From positions 1 through 8,024 of the forward strand of contig JAITEJ010000030.1 of NCBI GenBank assembly GCA_031282095.1: 8,024 nucleotides of DNA, in the 5' to 3' direction. The notes under the pieces are model-generated. The model made no database searches. It saw only the letters and a program-made list of their open reading frames with translations, and had not been told where the DNA came from. Both the position numbers and the translations under genes were made by a program. The stretch comes from Clostridiales bacterium. Its GTDB lineage: Bacteria > Bacillota_A > Clostridia > Christensenellales > CAG-917. Below are positions 1-6,131 of the stretch, one piece after another; position 1 is the first letter of the stretch; every line of letters begins with the position of its first letter.

Positions 1-222
1 AATATCCGGTATTTTTCTTAACAAGTTTGATTAAGGCAATAAGATAAAAAACGATGCGCTGTTCAACAGCCGGCTTTCCGCATAATTTGTTCATCCTGTC
101 TTTTATTTGCGGAATCGCCGCAGAAGCGGAAAACGCGAAACTGTGATGGAATATTTCGGACGCCTTTAACGGCGCGCTGAAACTTAAAAAACCGCCGCAA
201 GGCAAACGGGGTACGGCTCAGA
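1..222. other. Upstream intergenic stretch, no supported gene
   Basis: No convincing gene, RNA or terminator is visible here. A 30-codon open frame at 54-146 has no ribosome binding site and no recognisable protein. At 146-184 there is a faint resemblance to the first codons of the second ligase gene, described as a finding. No clear -35/-10 pair could be placed in front of the ligase at 223, so the promoter of this gene set may lie outside the window. Confidence 0.5.
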
Positions 223-1527
223 ATGATATTCGACAAAACGCATGAAACAATGACGCGCGCGGAAATGCGCGAATTACAGCGCGAAAGACTGATTAAGGCG
301 GTCGCTTACGCGTATGAAAACGTCAAATTTTATAAGGACAAGTTTGACGCGGTGAAACTGAAACCCGCGGATATAAAGGATTTGTCCGATATAACCAAAA
401 TTCCGTTTACCGTTAAATCCGACTTGCGCGACAACTATCCCTACGGATTGTCCGCCGTTCCGATGGATAACATCGTGCGCGTACACGCGTCAAGCGGCAC
501 GAGCGGCAAGCCCACCGTGGTGCTTTACACTCAAAAGGACTTGGATATGTGGTCGGACTGTATGGCGCGCCTTATCGCCGCGACAGGGGTGACCTCAAAG
601 GATATATGTCAGATTTCCTTCGGGTACGGGCTGTTTACGGGGGCGTTGGGGCTTCATCAGGGCATGGAAAAACTCGGCGTCACGGTAATTCCCGCGTCGG
701 CGGGCAACACCGAGCGGCAGGTTATGCTGCTTAAGGATTTGAACGTCACCGTGCTTGTCGCAACTCCCTCGTACGGAATGTATTTGGGAGAAATGATTGA
801 GAAATCGGGTTTCGACATAAGGGACTTCAAGCTTCGCATAGGCTTGTTCGGAAGTGAAGCGTCCACGCCGGAAATGCACCGCGAGTTGGAAAGACGGCTG
901 GGAATTCTGTCTACGGATAACTACGGACTGTCGGAAATTATCGGTCCGGGCGTATCGGGAGAATGTTATTTAAAGTGCGGCATGCATGTCAACGAGGATC
1001 ATTTTTATCCGGAAATTTTGGACAGGGACACGCTGGAGCCGATAGACGGCGAATGCGGAGAACTCGTTTTGACTACGTTAACTAAGGAGGGTATGCCTAT
1101 CCTGCGTTACCGTACGAAGGATTTGACGAAGCTCAATTTTGAGCCCTGCGGGTGCGGACGCACTTCCGTACGCATGGAAAAGCTGCGCGGCAGAACGGAC
1201 GATATGCTGATAATCCGCGGCGTGAACGTGTTTCCGTCGCAGATAGAGTCCGTGCTTATGCCGATCGAGGAGATAGGCGGGCAATACGAAATCATAGTCA
1301 CGCGCGACGGCGCGTTAGATTCTTTGGAGGTGCGCTGTGAGGTCGTCGACGTTACGTTGCTCGACAACTATAAGCGTTTGGAAAACCTGAGGGACAAAAT
1401 CACCAAACAATTGAAAGTGATTTTACAGTTGGACGCGCGCGTTAAACTGGTCGAACCCATGTCCTTAAAACGCTACGAAGGAAAGACAAAAAGAGTGATA
1501 GATAAACGCGATTTGTCTAAGATTTAG
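223..1527 (+). CDS. paaK: Phenylacetate-CoA ligase family protein (arylacetate-CoA ligase), copy 1
   Basis: This is a 434-residue, probably cytosolic, AMP-forming ligase of the PaaK family, expected to make arylacetyl-CoA from an arylacetate, ATP and CoA. Visible motifs are the ATP-binding loop ASSGTSGKPT (89-98), the adenylate-contacting YGLSEIIGPG (234-243), RYRTKD (295-300), a C-x-C-G-R turn (309-313), and the hinge GRTDDMLIIRGVNVFPSQIE (323-342). The C-terminal lid ends EGKTKRVIDKR (419-429). Length is usual for the family. The ATG at 223 is chosen because the N-terminus then aligns with the second copy; the ribosome binding site is weak. It is more diverged than copy 2: where copy 2 has GAEPW (211-215) this protein has GSEAS (210-214), and STDNYGLSE replaces AYDIYGLSE, so the aryl substrate may differ. 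Its last codons are repeated downstream in array A. Family is secure; exact substrate is not. Confidence 0.93.
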   Translation: MIFDKTHETMTRAEMRELQRERLIKAVAYAYENVKFYKDKFDAVKLKPADIKDLSDITKIPFTVKSDLRDNYPYGLSAVPMDNIVRVHASSGTSGKPTVVLYTQKDLDMWSDCMARLIAATGVTSKDICQISFGYGLFTGALGLHQGMEKLGVTVIPASAGNTERQVMLLKDLNVTVLVATPSYGMYLGEMIEKSGFDIRDFKLRIGLFGSEASTPEMHRELERRLGILSTDNYGLSEIIGPGVSGECYLKCGMHVNEDHFYPEILDRDTLEPIDGECGELVLTTLTKEGMPILRYRTKDLTKLNFEPCGCGRTSVRMEKLRGRTDDMLIIRGVNVFPSQIESVLMPIEEIGGQYEIIVTRDGALDSLEVRCEVVDVTLLDNYKRLENLRDKITKQLKVILQLDARVKLVEPMSLKRYEGKTKRVIDKRDLSKI

Positions 1528-1530
1528 ACG

Positions 1531-1549
1531 GCGGTCGAATACAGACCGC
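1531..1549 (+). other. Hairpin in array A, unit 1 (possible weak transcript end)
   Basis: GCGGTC-gaataca-GACCGC forms a 6-bp perfect stem with a 7-base loop, four bases after the ligase stop codon. No T-run follows, so it is not a standard intrinsic terminator. It could protect or shape the mRNA 3' end. Confidence 0.5.
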
Positions 1550-1660
1550 GTTATATCAACCGCAAACGGTCGGCGTAAGAGTACTTTACGGCAAAAAAAG
1601 TTAACGTAAGGAAAGACTAAAAGGGCGACAGGCAAACGCGATTTGTCTAAGATTTAGACG

Positions 1661-1679
1661 GCGGTCGAATACAGACCGC
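1661..1679 (+). other. Hairpin in array A, unit 2
   Basis: This is an identical copy of the stem and loop at 1531-1549, placed 130 bases downstream and again directly after the copied stop codon. Confidence 0.5.
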
Positions 1680-1794
1680 GTTATATCGGTTGCAAACGGT
1701 CGGCACGAGAGTACTTTACGGCAAAAAAGAGTTAACGTAAGAAAAAGACCGAAAGGGTAACAGATAAAAAAATGATTTGTCTTAGATTCGAACG

Positions 1795-1813
1795 GCGGTC
1801 GAATACAGACCGC
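1795..1813 (+). other. Hairpin in array A, unit 3
   Basis: This third copy of the stem and loop is unchanged, although the sequence on both sides has drifted clearly (the copied stop codon is lost). That makes the hairpin the best-kept part of the array. Confidence 0.5.
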
Positions 1814-1838
1814 AATACCGACGGCAAGCTATCATCTT

Positions 1839-1846
1839 AAGAGGAG
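1839..1846 (+). promoter_or_regulatory. Ribosome binding site of iorA
   Basis: AAGAGGAG lies just upstream of the ATG at 1850. The spacing is short (3 bases after the last G, 5 after AAGAGG) but workable, and it fixes the start of iorA. It sits outside the repeat array. Confidence 0.8.
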
Positions 1847-1849
1847 TTT

Positions 1850-3577
1850 ATGGCAAAAAAGGAATTAATGTTAGGCAACGCCGCCGTTGCGCGCGGCGCT
1901 TTTGAGGCGGGCGTACGGGTCGTGTCCGCCTACCCGGGTACGCCGAGTACGGAGATCAGCGAGGAAATCGCCAAATATGGCGAAGTTTACGCGGAATGGG
2001 CGCCCAACGAAAAGGTGGCTTTAGAAACGGCGGTCGGCGCGAGCTACGCGGGCGCGCGCTCCATGGCGTGCATGAAACACGTAGGCGTGAACGTCGCCGC
2101 CGATCCTTTGTTCACGGCGGCATATACGGGCGTAAACGGCGGACTCGTGATAGTCGCCGCCGACGATCCCGGAATGTATTCCTCTCAGAACGAGCAGGAT
2201 TCCCGTTTTTACGCGAGGAGCGCGCATATACCGATGTTGGAGCCGTCCGACAGCGACGAGTGCCGGCGGTTTACCAAACTCGCGTTTGAGCTTTCGGAGA
2301 AATACGACACCCCCGTATTCGTCAGAACGACGACGCGCGTCGCGCATTCCCAAAGCTACGTTACCCCCGAACCCCGCTCTGAAGCCGCGTTGAAGCCGTA
2401 TGTTAAAAACGTACAGAAGTATACGATGATGCCGTCGTCGGCTGTGCTCAGACATATTGAGGTGGAAAAACGGGAACGGACCTTAAAGGAAGATTTACCG
2501 AAACTGGGTATTAACTGCGCTGAAATGCGCGGCGGCGACCTCGGCATCGTTTGTTCCGGCGCGGTTTATCTGTATGTAAAGGAGGCTTGTCCCGATGCCT
2601 CCGTGTTGAAGTTGGGCATGGTTTACCCTCTCGACACGGAAATGGTGAGGGACTTCGCCGCCAAAGTCAAGCGTCTTGTAATAGTCGAGGAACTGGAGCC
2701 GTTCTTTGAAAATCAGATTAAAGCGAACGGCATAAAATGCGAGGGCAAGAATTTGTTTTCCGTTCAGGGAGAAATCTCCGAATCGATAATAAAAAACAAG
2801 CTTTTCGGAGAAGAGATTAAAAAGAACGCGGGCAAAACTCCTCCGCGTCCGCCCGTTTTATGCGCGGGCTGTCCGCACAGGGGCGTATTCTACATACTTT
2901 CCAAGCTGAAGCTCACGGTAAGCGCGGACATCGGTTGTTACACATTGGGGGCGCAGGCGCCGCTTTCGGCGGTGGATACCGTGCTTTGTATGGGCGCGAG
3001 CGTGGGTATAGCGCACGGCTTTGAAAAGGCGGCGGGGCGTAACCAAAGCAAGAAAACCGTCGCCGTCATAGGCGATTCGACCTTTATACACAGCGGCATA
3101 ACCGGGCTTATTAACGCGGTTTACAACGCGAGCAATATAACGCTGTTGATTTTGGATAATTCCACCACAGGCATGACGGGGCATCAGGAGCACCCGGCTA
3201 CGGGGAAGAACTTAAAGGGCGCGCCCGCCAAAATACTCGACCTTGAAGCCGTCGTAAAGGCTTGCGGCGTAAATTCCGTGCGAATAGTCGACGCGTACGA
3301 CCTCGCCGCGACGGAGGACGCGGTAAAATGCTCCTTGGAAGAGGACGGCGTGTCGGTCGTCATAGCCGAACGCCCTTGCGCGCTGCTAAGCAAAAAGCGG
3401 GAAATTCCTTACGCCGTAACCGACTGCAAAAAGTGCGGCGTATGCGGTAGGATAGGCTGTCCCGCGATAAGAAAGAACGGCGACGGCTCCGTGACCATAT
3501 CCGCGGAACAATGCGCCGGTTGCGGTGTTTGCGCGAAACTGTGCAAATTCGACAGAATAAATAAGTTGTACGCATAA
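1850..3577 (+). CDS. iorA: Indolepyruvate ferredoxin oxidoreductase, alpha subunit
   Basis: This is the thiamine diphosphate and iron-sulfur subunit of the enzyme that turns indolepyruvate, phenylpyruvate or hydroxyphenylpyruvate plus CoA into arylacetyl-CoA, CO2 and reduced ferredoxin. At 575 residues it is near family length. In order: a pyrimidine-binding domain (about 5-170, with AYPGTPSTEI at 27-36 and the glutamate of APNEK at 51-55); a middle transketolase-C-like domain (about 228-320); a TPP-binding domain starting CAGCPHR (338-344), with GDSTF (409-413) and LDN (435-437); and a C-terminal ferredoxin-like domain. Two cysteine sets would hold 4Fe-4S clusters: C526, C529, C532, C537 (then Pro) and C555, C558, C561, C565. 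The residue after C565 is Lys where ferredoxins usually have Pro. It pairs with iorB 87 bp downstream. Identification is very secure; preference among arylpyruvates cannot be read from sequence. Confidence 0.96.
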   Translation: MAKKELMLGNAAVARGAFEAGVRVVSAYPGTPSTEISEEIAKYGEVYAEWAPNEKVALETAVGASYAGARSMACMKHVGVNVAADPLFTAAYTGVNGGLVIVAADDPGMYSSQNEQDSRFYARSAHIPMLEPSDSDECRRFTKLAFELSEKYDTPVFVRTTTRVAHSQSYVTPEPRSEAALKPYVKNVQKYTMMPSSAVLRHIEVEKRERTLKEDLPKLGINCAEMRGGDLGIVCSGAVYLYVKEACPDASVLKLGMVYPLDTEMVRDFAAKVKRLVIVEELEPFFENQIKANGIKCEGKNLFSVQGEISESIIKNKLFGEEIKKNAGKTPPRPPVLCAGCPHRGVFYILSKLKLTVSADIGCYTLGAQAPLSAVDTVLCMGASVGIAHGFEKAAGRNQSKKTVAVIGDSTFIHSGITGLINAVYNASNITLLILDNSTTGMTGHQEHPATGKNLKGAPAKILDLEAVVKACGVNSVRIVDAYDLAATEDAVKCSLEEDGVSVVIAERPCALLSKKREIPYAVTDCKKCGVCGRIGCPAIRKNGDGSVTISAEQCAGCGVCAKLCKFDRINKLYA

Positions 3578-3581
3578 AAAC

Positions 3582-3596
3582 GCCGTTCAGAGCGGC
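3582..3596. other. Small hairpin in the iorA-iorB gap
   Basis: GCCGTT-cag-AGCGGC can pair over 6 bp with one G-T wobble. On the plus strand no T-run follows; on the minus strand it is followed by GTTTTTA, but no minus-strand gene is seen that would use it. Possible role in iorA mRNA 3' stability only. Confidence 0.3.
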
Positions 3597-3664
3597 ATAC
3601 GCGGACAAGCAAACTCCGCGAAGAAAAAACCGATGCGGCGTCAAGCCGGCGATATATTACGACC

Positions 3665-4231
3665 ATGAAAAAGAACATTTTGATAGTAGGCGTAGGAGGG
3701 CAGGGAACACTGCTCGCGTCGAGGATAATAGGAAAGCTTGCGGAAAACTACGGCTCGGACGTTAAGTTGAGCGAGGTACACGGTATGGCGCAACGCGGCG
3801 GAAGCGTCGTGACTCACGTCAAAATCGCGGAGCGCGTTTATTCGCCGGTAATCGCGGAGGGCGGCGCGGATTATATCGTCGCCTTTGAAAAATCGGAAGC
3901 GGCGCGGTACACTCAATATTTGAAGGACGGCGGCACCATCATCGTCAATACGCAGGAGATTCTGCCCATGCCCGTAATAACCGGCGCGGCGGTCTATCCC
4001 TCGGACACGGTGGAAACGCTTAAAAAATCTTATAATGTTATTGATTTAGACGCGCTTAAAACGGCTTTGGATGCCGGCGGAGCGAAATCTGTGAACGTCG
4101 TTATGCTTGGCGTACTTTTTGCGGTAATGGGCATCCCCGAAGCGGACGCTTCCGCGGCTCTGGCGGCGTGCGTAAAGCCGCAGTTTGCGGATGTAAATAA
4201 AAAAGCTCTGCATTTGGGCTACACCGCGTAA
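3665..4231 (+). CDS. iorB: Indolepyruvate ferredoxin oxidoreductase, beta subunit
   Basis: This 188-residue protein is the gamma-domain subunit (pyruvate ferredoxin/flavodoxin oxidoreductase gamma family) that assembles with IorA into the arylpyruvate oxidoreductase. It is normal length for a stand-alone IorB. The glycine loop GVGGQGT (9-15) and the family signature EVHGMAQRGGSV (37-48) are both intact, and the C-terminus VNKKALHLGY (177-186) resembles the usual IorB ending. The ATG at 3665 is the only sensible start, seven codons before the glycine-loop region, yet no Shine-Dalgarno sequence is visible in front of it; this is odd for a subunit needed in equal amount with IorA. The 87-bp gap to iorA is also wide for these usually close partners. 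The last 14 codons (4190-4231) are the first unit of repeat array B. Confidence 0.96.
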   Translation: MKKNILIVGVGGQGTLLASRIIGKLAENYGSDVKLSEVHGMAQRGGSVVTHVKIAERVYSPVIAEGGADYIVAFEKSEAARYTQYLKDGGTIIVNTQEILPMPVITGAAVYPSDTVETLKKSYNVIDLDALKTALDAGGAKSVNVVMLGVLFAVMGIPEADASAALAACVKPQFADVNKKALHLGYTA

Positions 4232-4262
4232 CGCAAACCCGATGGATATAAAGTAAACTCCG

Positions 4263-4288
4263 AATAAAAAAGTCCCGCGTTCGGGGCT
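4263..4288 (-). terminator. Intrinsic-terminator-like hairpin, minus strand (array B unit 2)
   Basis: AGTCCC-gcgttc-GGGGCT (4271-4288) pairs over 6 bp with one wobble. Read on the minus strand the stem is followed by TTTTTTATT, the standard terminator layout. On the plus strand no T-run follows. Confidence 0.5.
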
Positions 4289-4330
4289 ATATCGCGTAAC
4301 GCAAACCAGACGGATATAAAATAAACTCCG

Positions 4331-4356
4331 AATAAAAAAGTCCCGTGTTCGGGGCT
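4331..4356 (-). terminator. Intrinsic-terminator-like hairpin, minus strand (array B unit 3)
   Basis: AGTCCC-gtgttc-GGGGCT (4339-4356) has the same layout as the preceding unit, with a T-run on the minus strand. The loop differs by one base while the stem is the same. Confidence 0.5.
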
Positions 4357-4407
4357 ATATCGCATAACGGAAACCTGACCGATATAAAGATAAACTCCGA
4401 AGAGGAA

Positions 4408-4425
4408 AGCCCCGCGTTCGGGGCT
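4408..4425. other. Perfect 6-bp hairpin (array B unit 4)
   Basis: AGCCCC-gcgttc-GGGGCT is perfectly paired. Here the A-run upstream is replaced by AAGAGGAA, so the minus-strand T-run is interrupted and termination would be weaker. The following unit (4476-4492) keeps a 5-bp form, AGCCC and GGGCT. Confidence 0.5.
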
Positions 4426-4534
4426 ACGTCGCATAACGGAAACCCGACCGATATAAAGATAAACTCCGAAGCGGAAAGCCCCGCGTTCGGGCTATGCTGT
4501 GTAACGGAAGCCTGACTAAACTCCGAAAAGGTGG

Positions 4535-4561
4535 TAAATAAAAAAGCTTTGCGTTTGAGTT
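4535..4561 (-). terminator. Covarying hairpin with minus-strand T-run (array B unit 6)
   Basis: AGCTT (4545-4549) pairs with GAGTT (4557-4561) using two wobbles. Both sides of the stem have changed from the AGCCC/GGGCT form, keeping pairing, and the T-run on the minus strand is present. The stem is weak, so terminator activity is uncertain. Confidence 0.35.
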
Positions 4562-4681
4562 ATGCCACATAACGGAAACTCGGATCGATATGAGGATAAG
4601 CTCCGAAGGGAATGTAAATAAAAAACTGAGTTTGTACTATACCTCATAACGGAAACTTCAATCGATATAAGAAAAGGACGC

Positions 4682-4708
4682 AAATAAAAAAGCCCCGCGT
4701 TTGGGGCT
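4682..4708 (-). terminator. Intrinsic-terminator-like hairpin, minus strand (array B unit 8)
   Basis: AGCCCC-gcgttt-GGGGCT (4691-4708) is a perfect stem, followed on the minus strand by TTTTTTATTTG. This is the best terminator-like unit in the array. It would stop antisense transcription before it reaches iorB; no minus-strand gene needs it. Confidence 0.55.
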
Positions 4709-4752
4709 ATACCGTATAACGGAAACCCTGCAAATATAAAAATAAACTCCGA

Positions 4753-4760
4753 AGAGGAAG
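4753..4760 (+). promoter_or_regulatory. Ribosome binding site of paaK copy 2, supplied by array B
   Basis: AGAGGAAG is well spaced from the ATG at 4765 (7 bases after GAGG). It is the start of a partial repeat unit: the same CTCCGAAGAGGAA occurs inside the array at about 4394-4406 with no start codon after it. Confidence 0.8.
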
Positions 4761-4764
4761 CCGT

Positions 4765-6069
4765 ATGGAATATTTTAACCGCGAAGCCGAAACTATGCCC
4801 AGAAGCGAATTGCACGCGCTGCAAAGCGAAAGACTGAAAGCCCTTGTAAAAAGAGTATACGAGAACGTGCCGCACTACCGCGCCAAAATGGACGCCGTGA
4901 AGTTGAAGCCGTCGGATATTAAAAGCATCGACGACCTTTACAAACTGCCCTATACCACTAAGTCCGACCTGCGCGCCAATTATCCTTTCGGGTTATTTGC
5001 CGTTCCTAAACGCGACATAGTGCGCATACATGCGTCCAGCGGAACTACGGGCAAACTTACCGTCGTCGGCTACACCCAAAACGACATACGCGACTGGTCG
5101 GAGGGTTGCGCCCGCGCGCTCGTCATGGCGGGAATGAGCGCGGAATCGATCGTGCATGTGGCGTACGGCTACGGGCTGTTTACGGGCGGTTTGGGCGCGC
5201 ACTACGGCGCGGAAATGCTGGGCGCGACGGCGGTTCCCGTTTCGGCGGGCAATACTCCGCGGCAGCTTATGCTGTTGAAAGACTTCGGCGCGGATTGCAT
5301 TTGCTGTACGCCCTCTTACGCCGTATTCCTTGCCGAGGAAATGTCGCGGGCGGGCATAGACAAAAGCGAACTGAATTTAAAGGCGGGGCTGTTCGGCGCG
5401 GAGCCTTGGTCGGAGGAGATGCGTAAACAGATTGAGGCGGGCTTCGGCATAAAGGCGTACGACATCTACGGCTTGTCGGAAATTTGCGGACCCGGAGTAG
5501 GCGCGGAGTGCCGCACGCAAACCGGCACGCATATCGCGGAGGATATGTTCTATCCCGAAATCGTCGACACCGAAAGCCTTGAACCGTTGGGTTACAACAA
5601 AAAGGGGGAAATCGTGTTCACTACGCTGACAAAGGAGGGCATCCCTCTGATACGTTACCGCACGCGCGACATCACAAGCCTGAACGACGAGGTTTGCGCC
5701 TGCGGAAGAACGCATGTCCGCATGGCGCGCATACACGGCCGCTCGGACGATATGCTGATAATCCGCGGCGTCAACGTGTTCCCGTCGCAAATCGAATCTG
5801 TTCTGCTCGGCGCGGGCAACTCCATAGGGCCGCACTATCAGATAATAGTGGATCGCGTGGACAATTTGGACACTATGGAAATACAGGTGGAGCTCACCGA
5901 ATCGGCGTTCAGCGACACCGTAAAAAGCATAGAAAAAATCAAGGCGCGCTTAGCCGGGGATATGCAGTCCAATCTGAGCGTTTCCGCCAAAATCACCATA
6001 ATGGAGCCGCATTCCATTCCGCGCAGCGAAGGCAAGGCGGTGCGTATAATCGATAAGAGGAAATATTGA
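4765..6069 (+). CDS. paaK: Phenylacetate-CoA ligase family protein (arylacetate-CoA ligase), copy 2
   Basis: This second PaaK-family ligase also has 434 residues and sits directly downstream of iorAB. It should interconvert arylacetate and arylacetyl-CoA, the IOR product. Motifs: ATP loop ASSGTTGKLT (90-99), GAEPW (211-215), YGLSEICGPG (235-244), RYRTRD (297-302), C-x-C-G-R (311-315), hinge GRSDDMLIIRGVNVFPSQIE (325-344), and lid IPRSEGKAVRIIDKR (418-432). It stays closer to the family consensus than copy 1, notably at GAEPW and AYDIYGLSE, so it is the better candidate for ordinary phenylacetate or indoleacetate activation. The start at 4765 is supported by a good ribosome binding site and by alignment of both N-termini. 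The paralogs share a 28-base identical DNA stretch at 1196-1223 and 5744-5771, inside the conserved hinge. The ACT gene follows after 62 bp. Substrate range is not readable from sequence. Confidence 0.95.
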   Translation: MEYFNREAETMPRSELHALQSERLKALVKRVYENVPHYRAKMDAVKLKPSDIKSIDDLYKLPYTTKSDLRANYPFGLFAVPKRDIVRIHASSGTTGKLTVVGYTQNDIRDWSEGCARALVMAGMSAESIVHVAYGYGLFTGGLGAHYGAEMLGATAVPVSAGNTPRQLMLLKDFGADCICCTPSYAVFLAEEMSRAGIDKSELNLKAGLFGAEPWSEEMRKQIEAGFGIKAYDIYGLSEICGPGVGAECRTQTGTHIAEDMFYPEIVDTESLEPLGYNKKGEIVFTTLTKEGIPLIRYRTRDITSLNDEVCACGRTHVRMARIHGRSDDMLIIRGVNVFPSQIESVLLGAGNSIGPHYQIIVDRVDNLDTMEIQVELTESAFSDTVKSIEKIKARLAGDMQSNLSVSAKITIMEPHSIPRSEGKAVRIIDKRKY

Positions 6070-6116
6070 TCCGTCTTATATATAAAAAATAAAAAAACAT
6101 CTTCACAAATAAAAAT

Positions 6117-6122
6117 AGGAGG
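6117..6122 (+). promoter_or_regulatory. Ribosome binding site of the ACT gene
   Basis: AGGAGG, nine bases before a GTG codon at 6132, is the strongest ribosome binding site in the window and decides the GTG start. It follows a very A/T-rich stretch (6075-6116) that should leave the site unstructured. Confidence 0.85.
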
Positions 6123-6131
6123 ATTAAACCC

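Larger units (their letters stand above)
1475..1825 (+). repeat. Tandem repeat array A, grown from the 3' end of paaK copy 1
   Basis: Three units are present: 1481-1610 (130 bp), 1611-1741 (131 bp) and a diverged, shortened 1742-1825. Weak similarity extends a few bases upstream, to about 1475. The first unit includes the last 47 bases of the ligase gene with its stop. The second repeats that tail in a still-readable form, GKTKRATGKRDLSKI followed by TAG, against GKTKRVIDKRDLSKI-TAG in the gene. The third keeps KTERVTDK and then shifts frame by one base. Each unit carries the same hairpin just after the real or copied stop. The array fills nearly all of the 322-bp gap before iorA. Sequence differences between units argue against a simple assembly duplication. 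Confidence 0.9.
4190..4764 (+). repeat. Tandem repeat array B, eight units grown from the 3' end of iorB
   Basis: Eight units run from inside iorB to the start codon of paaK copy 2: 4190-4262 (holding the true iorB tail), 4263-4330, 4331-4399, 4400-4468, 4469-4525, 4526-4605, 4606-4670 and 4671-4751, with a partial ninth at 4752-4764. Each has an A-rich segment (AAATAAAAAAG in many), a hairpin ending GGGCT or similar, the pentamer TAACG, GGAAACC or similar, and most have GATATAAA and ATAAACTCCG. TAACG is the iorB stop plus two bases and is unchanged in all eight; successive copies start at 4229, 4297, 4365, 4434, 4502, 4570, 4647 and 4717, so the period is 68-77. The fifth unit has an internal loss. 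The array accounts for the whole 533-bp gap; no gene is seen in it. Confidence 0.95.

Noticed and set aside
54..146. Plus-strand 30-codon open frame
   Set aside because: It has no ribosome binding site, no recognisable sequence and chance length; it only touches the ligase-like ATG at 146.
4219..4434. Minus-strand 71-codon open frame with 23-residue internal repeats
   Set aside because: It is a translation of array B units, whose spacing is close to a multiple of three. It has no ribosome binding site or family resemblance, overlaps the iorB end, and crosses terminator-like hairpins.
4190..4764. CRISPR array
   Set aside because: Whole units are similar to each other and to the iorB tail. 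There are no short exact repeats with unrelated spacers, and no cas gene.
4516..4875. Minus-strand 119-codon open frame
   Set aside because: It lies partly over the start of paaK copy 2 and partly over array B, with no independent sign of coding.
5377..5835. Minus-strand 152-codon open frame, and a similar one at 2021-2455
   Set aside because: Both are Arg/Ala-rich translations opposite strongly identified genes, typical shadows in GC-rich codons.
6066..6094. Possible promoter before the ACT gene (TTGATC with an A/T-rich -10 region)
   Set aside because: The -10 match is poor and the stretch is simply A/T-rich; a shared transcript with paaK copy 2 is simpler.
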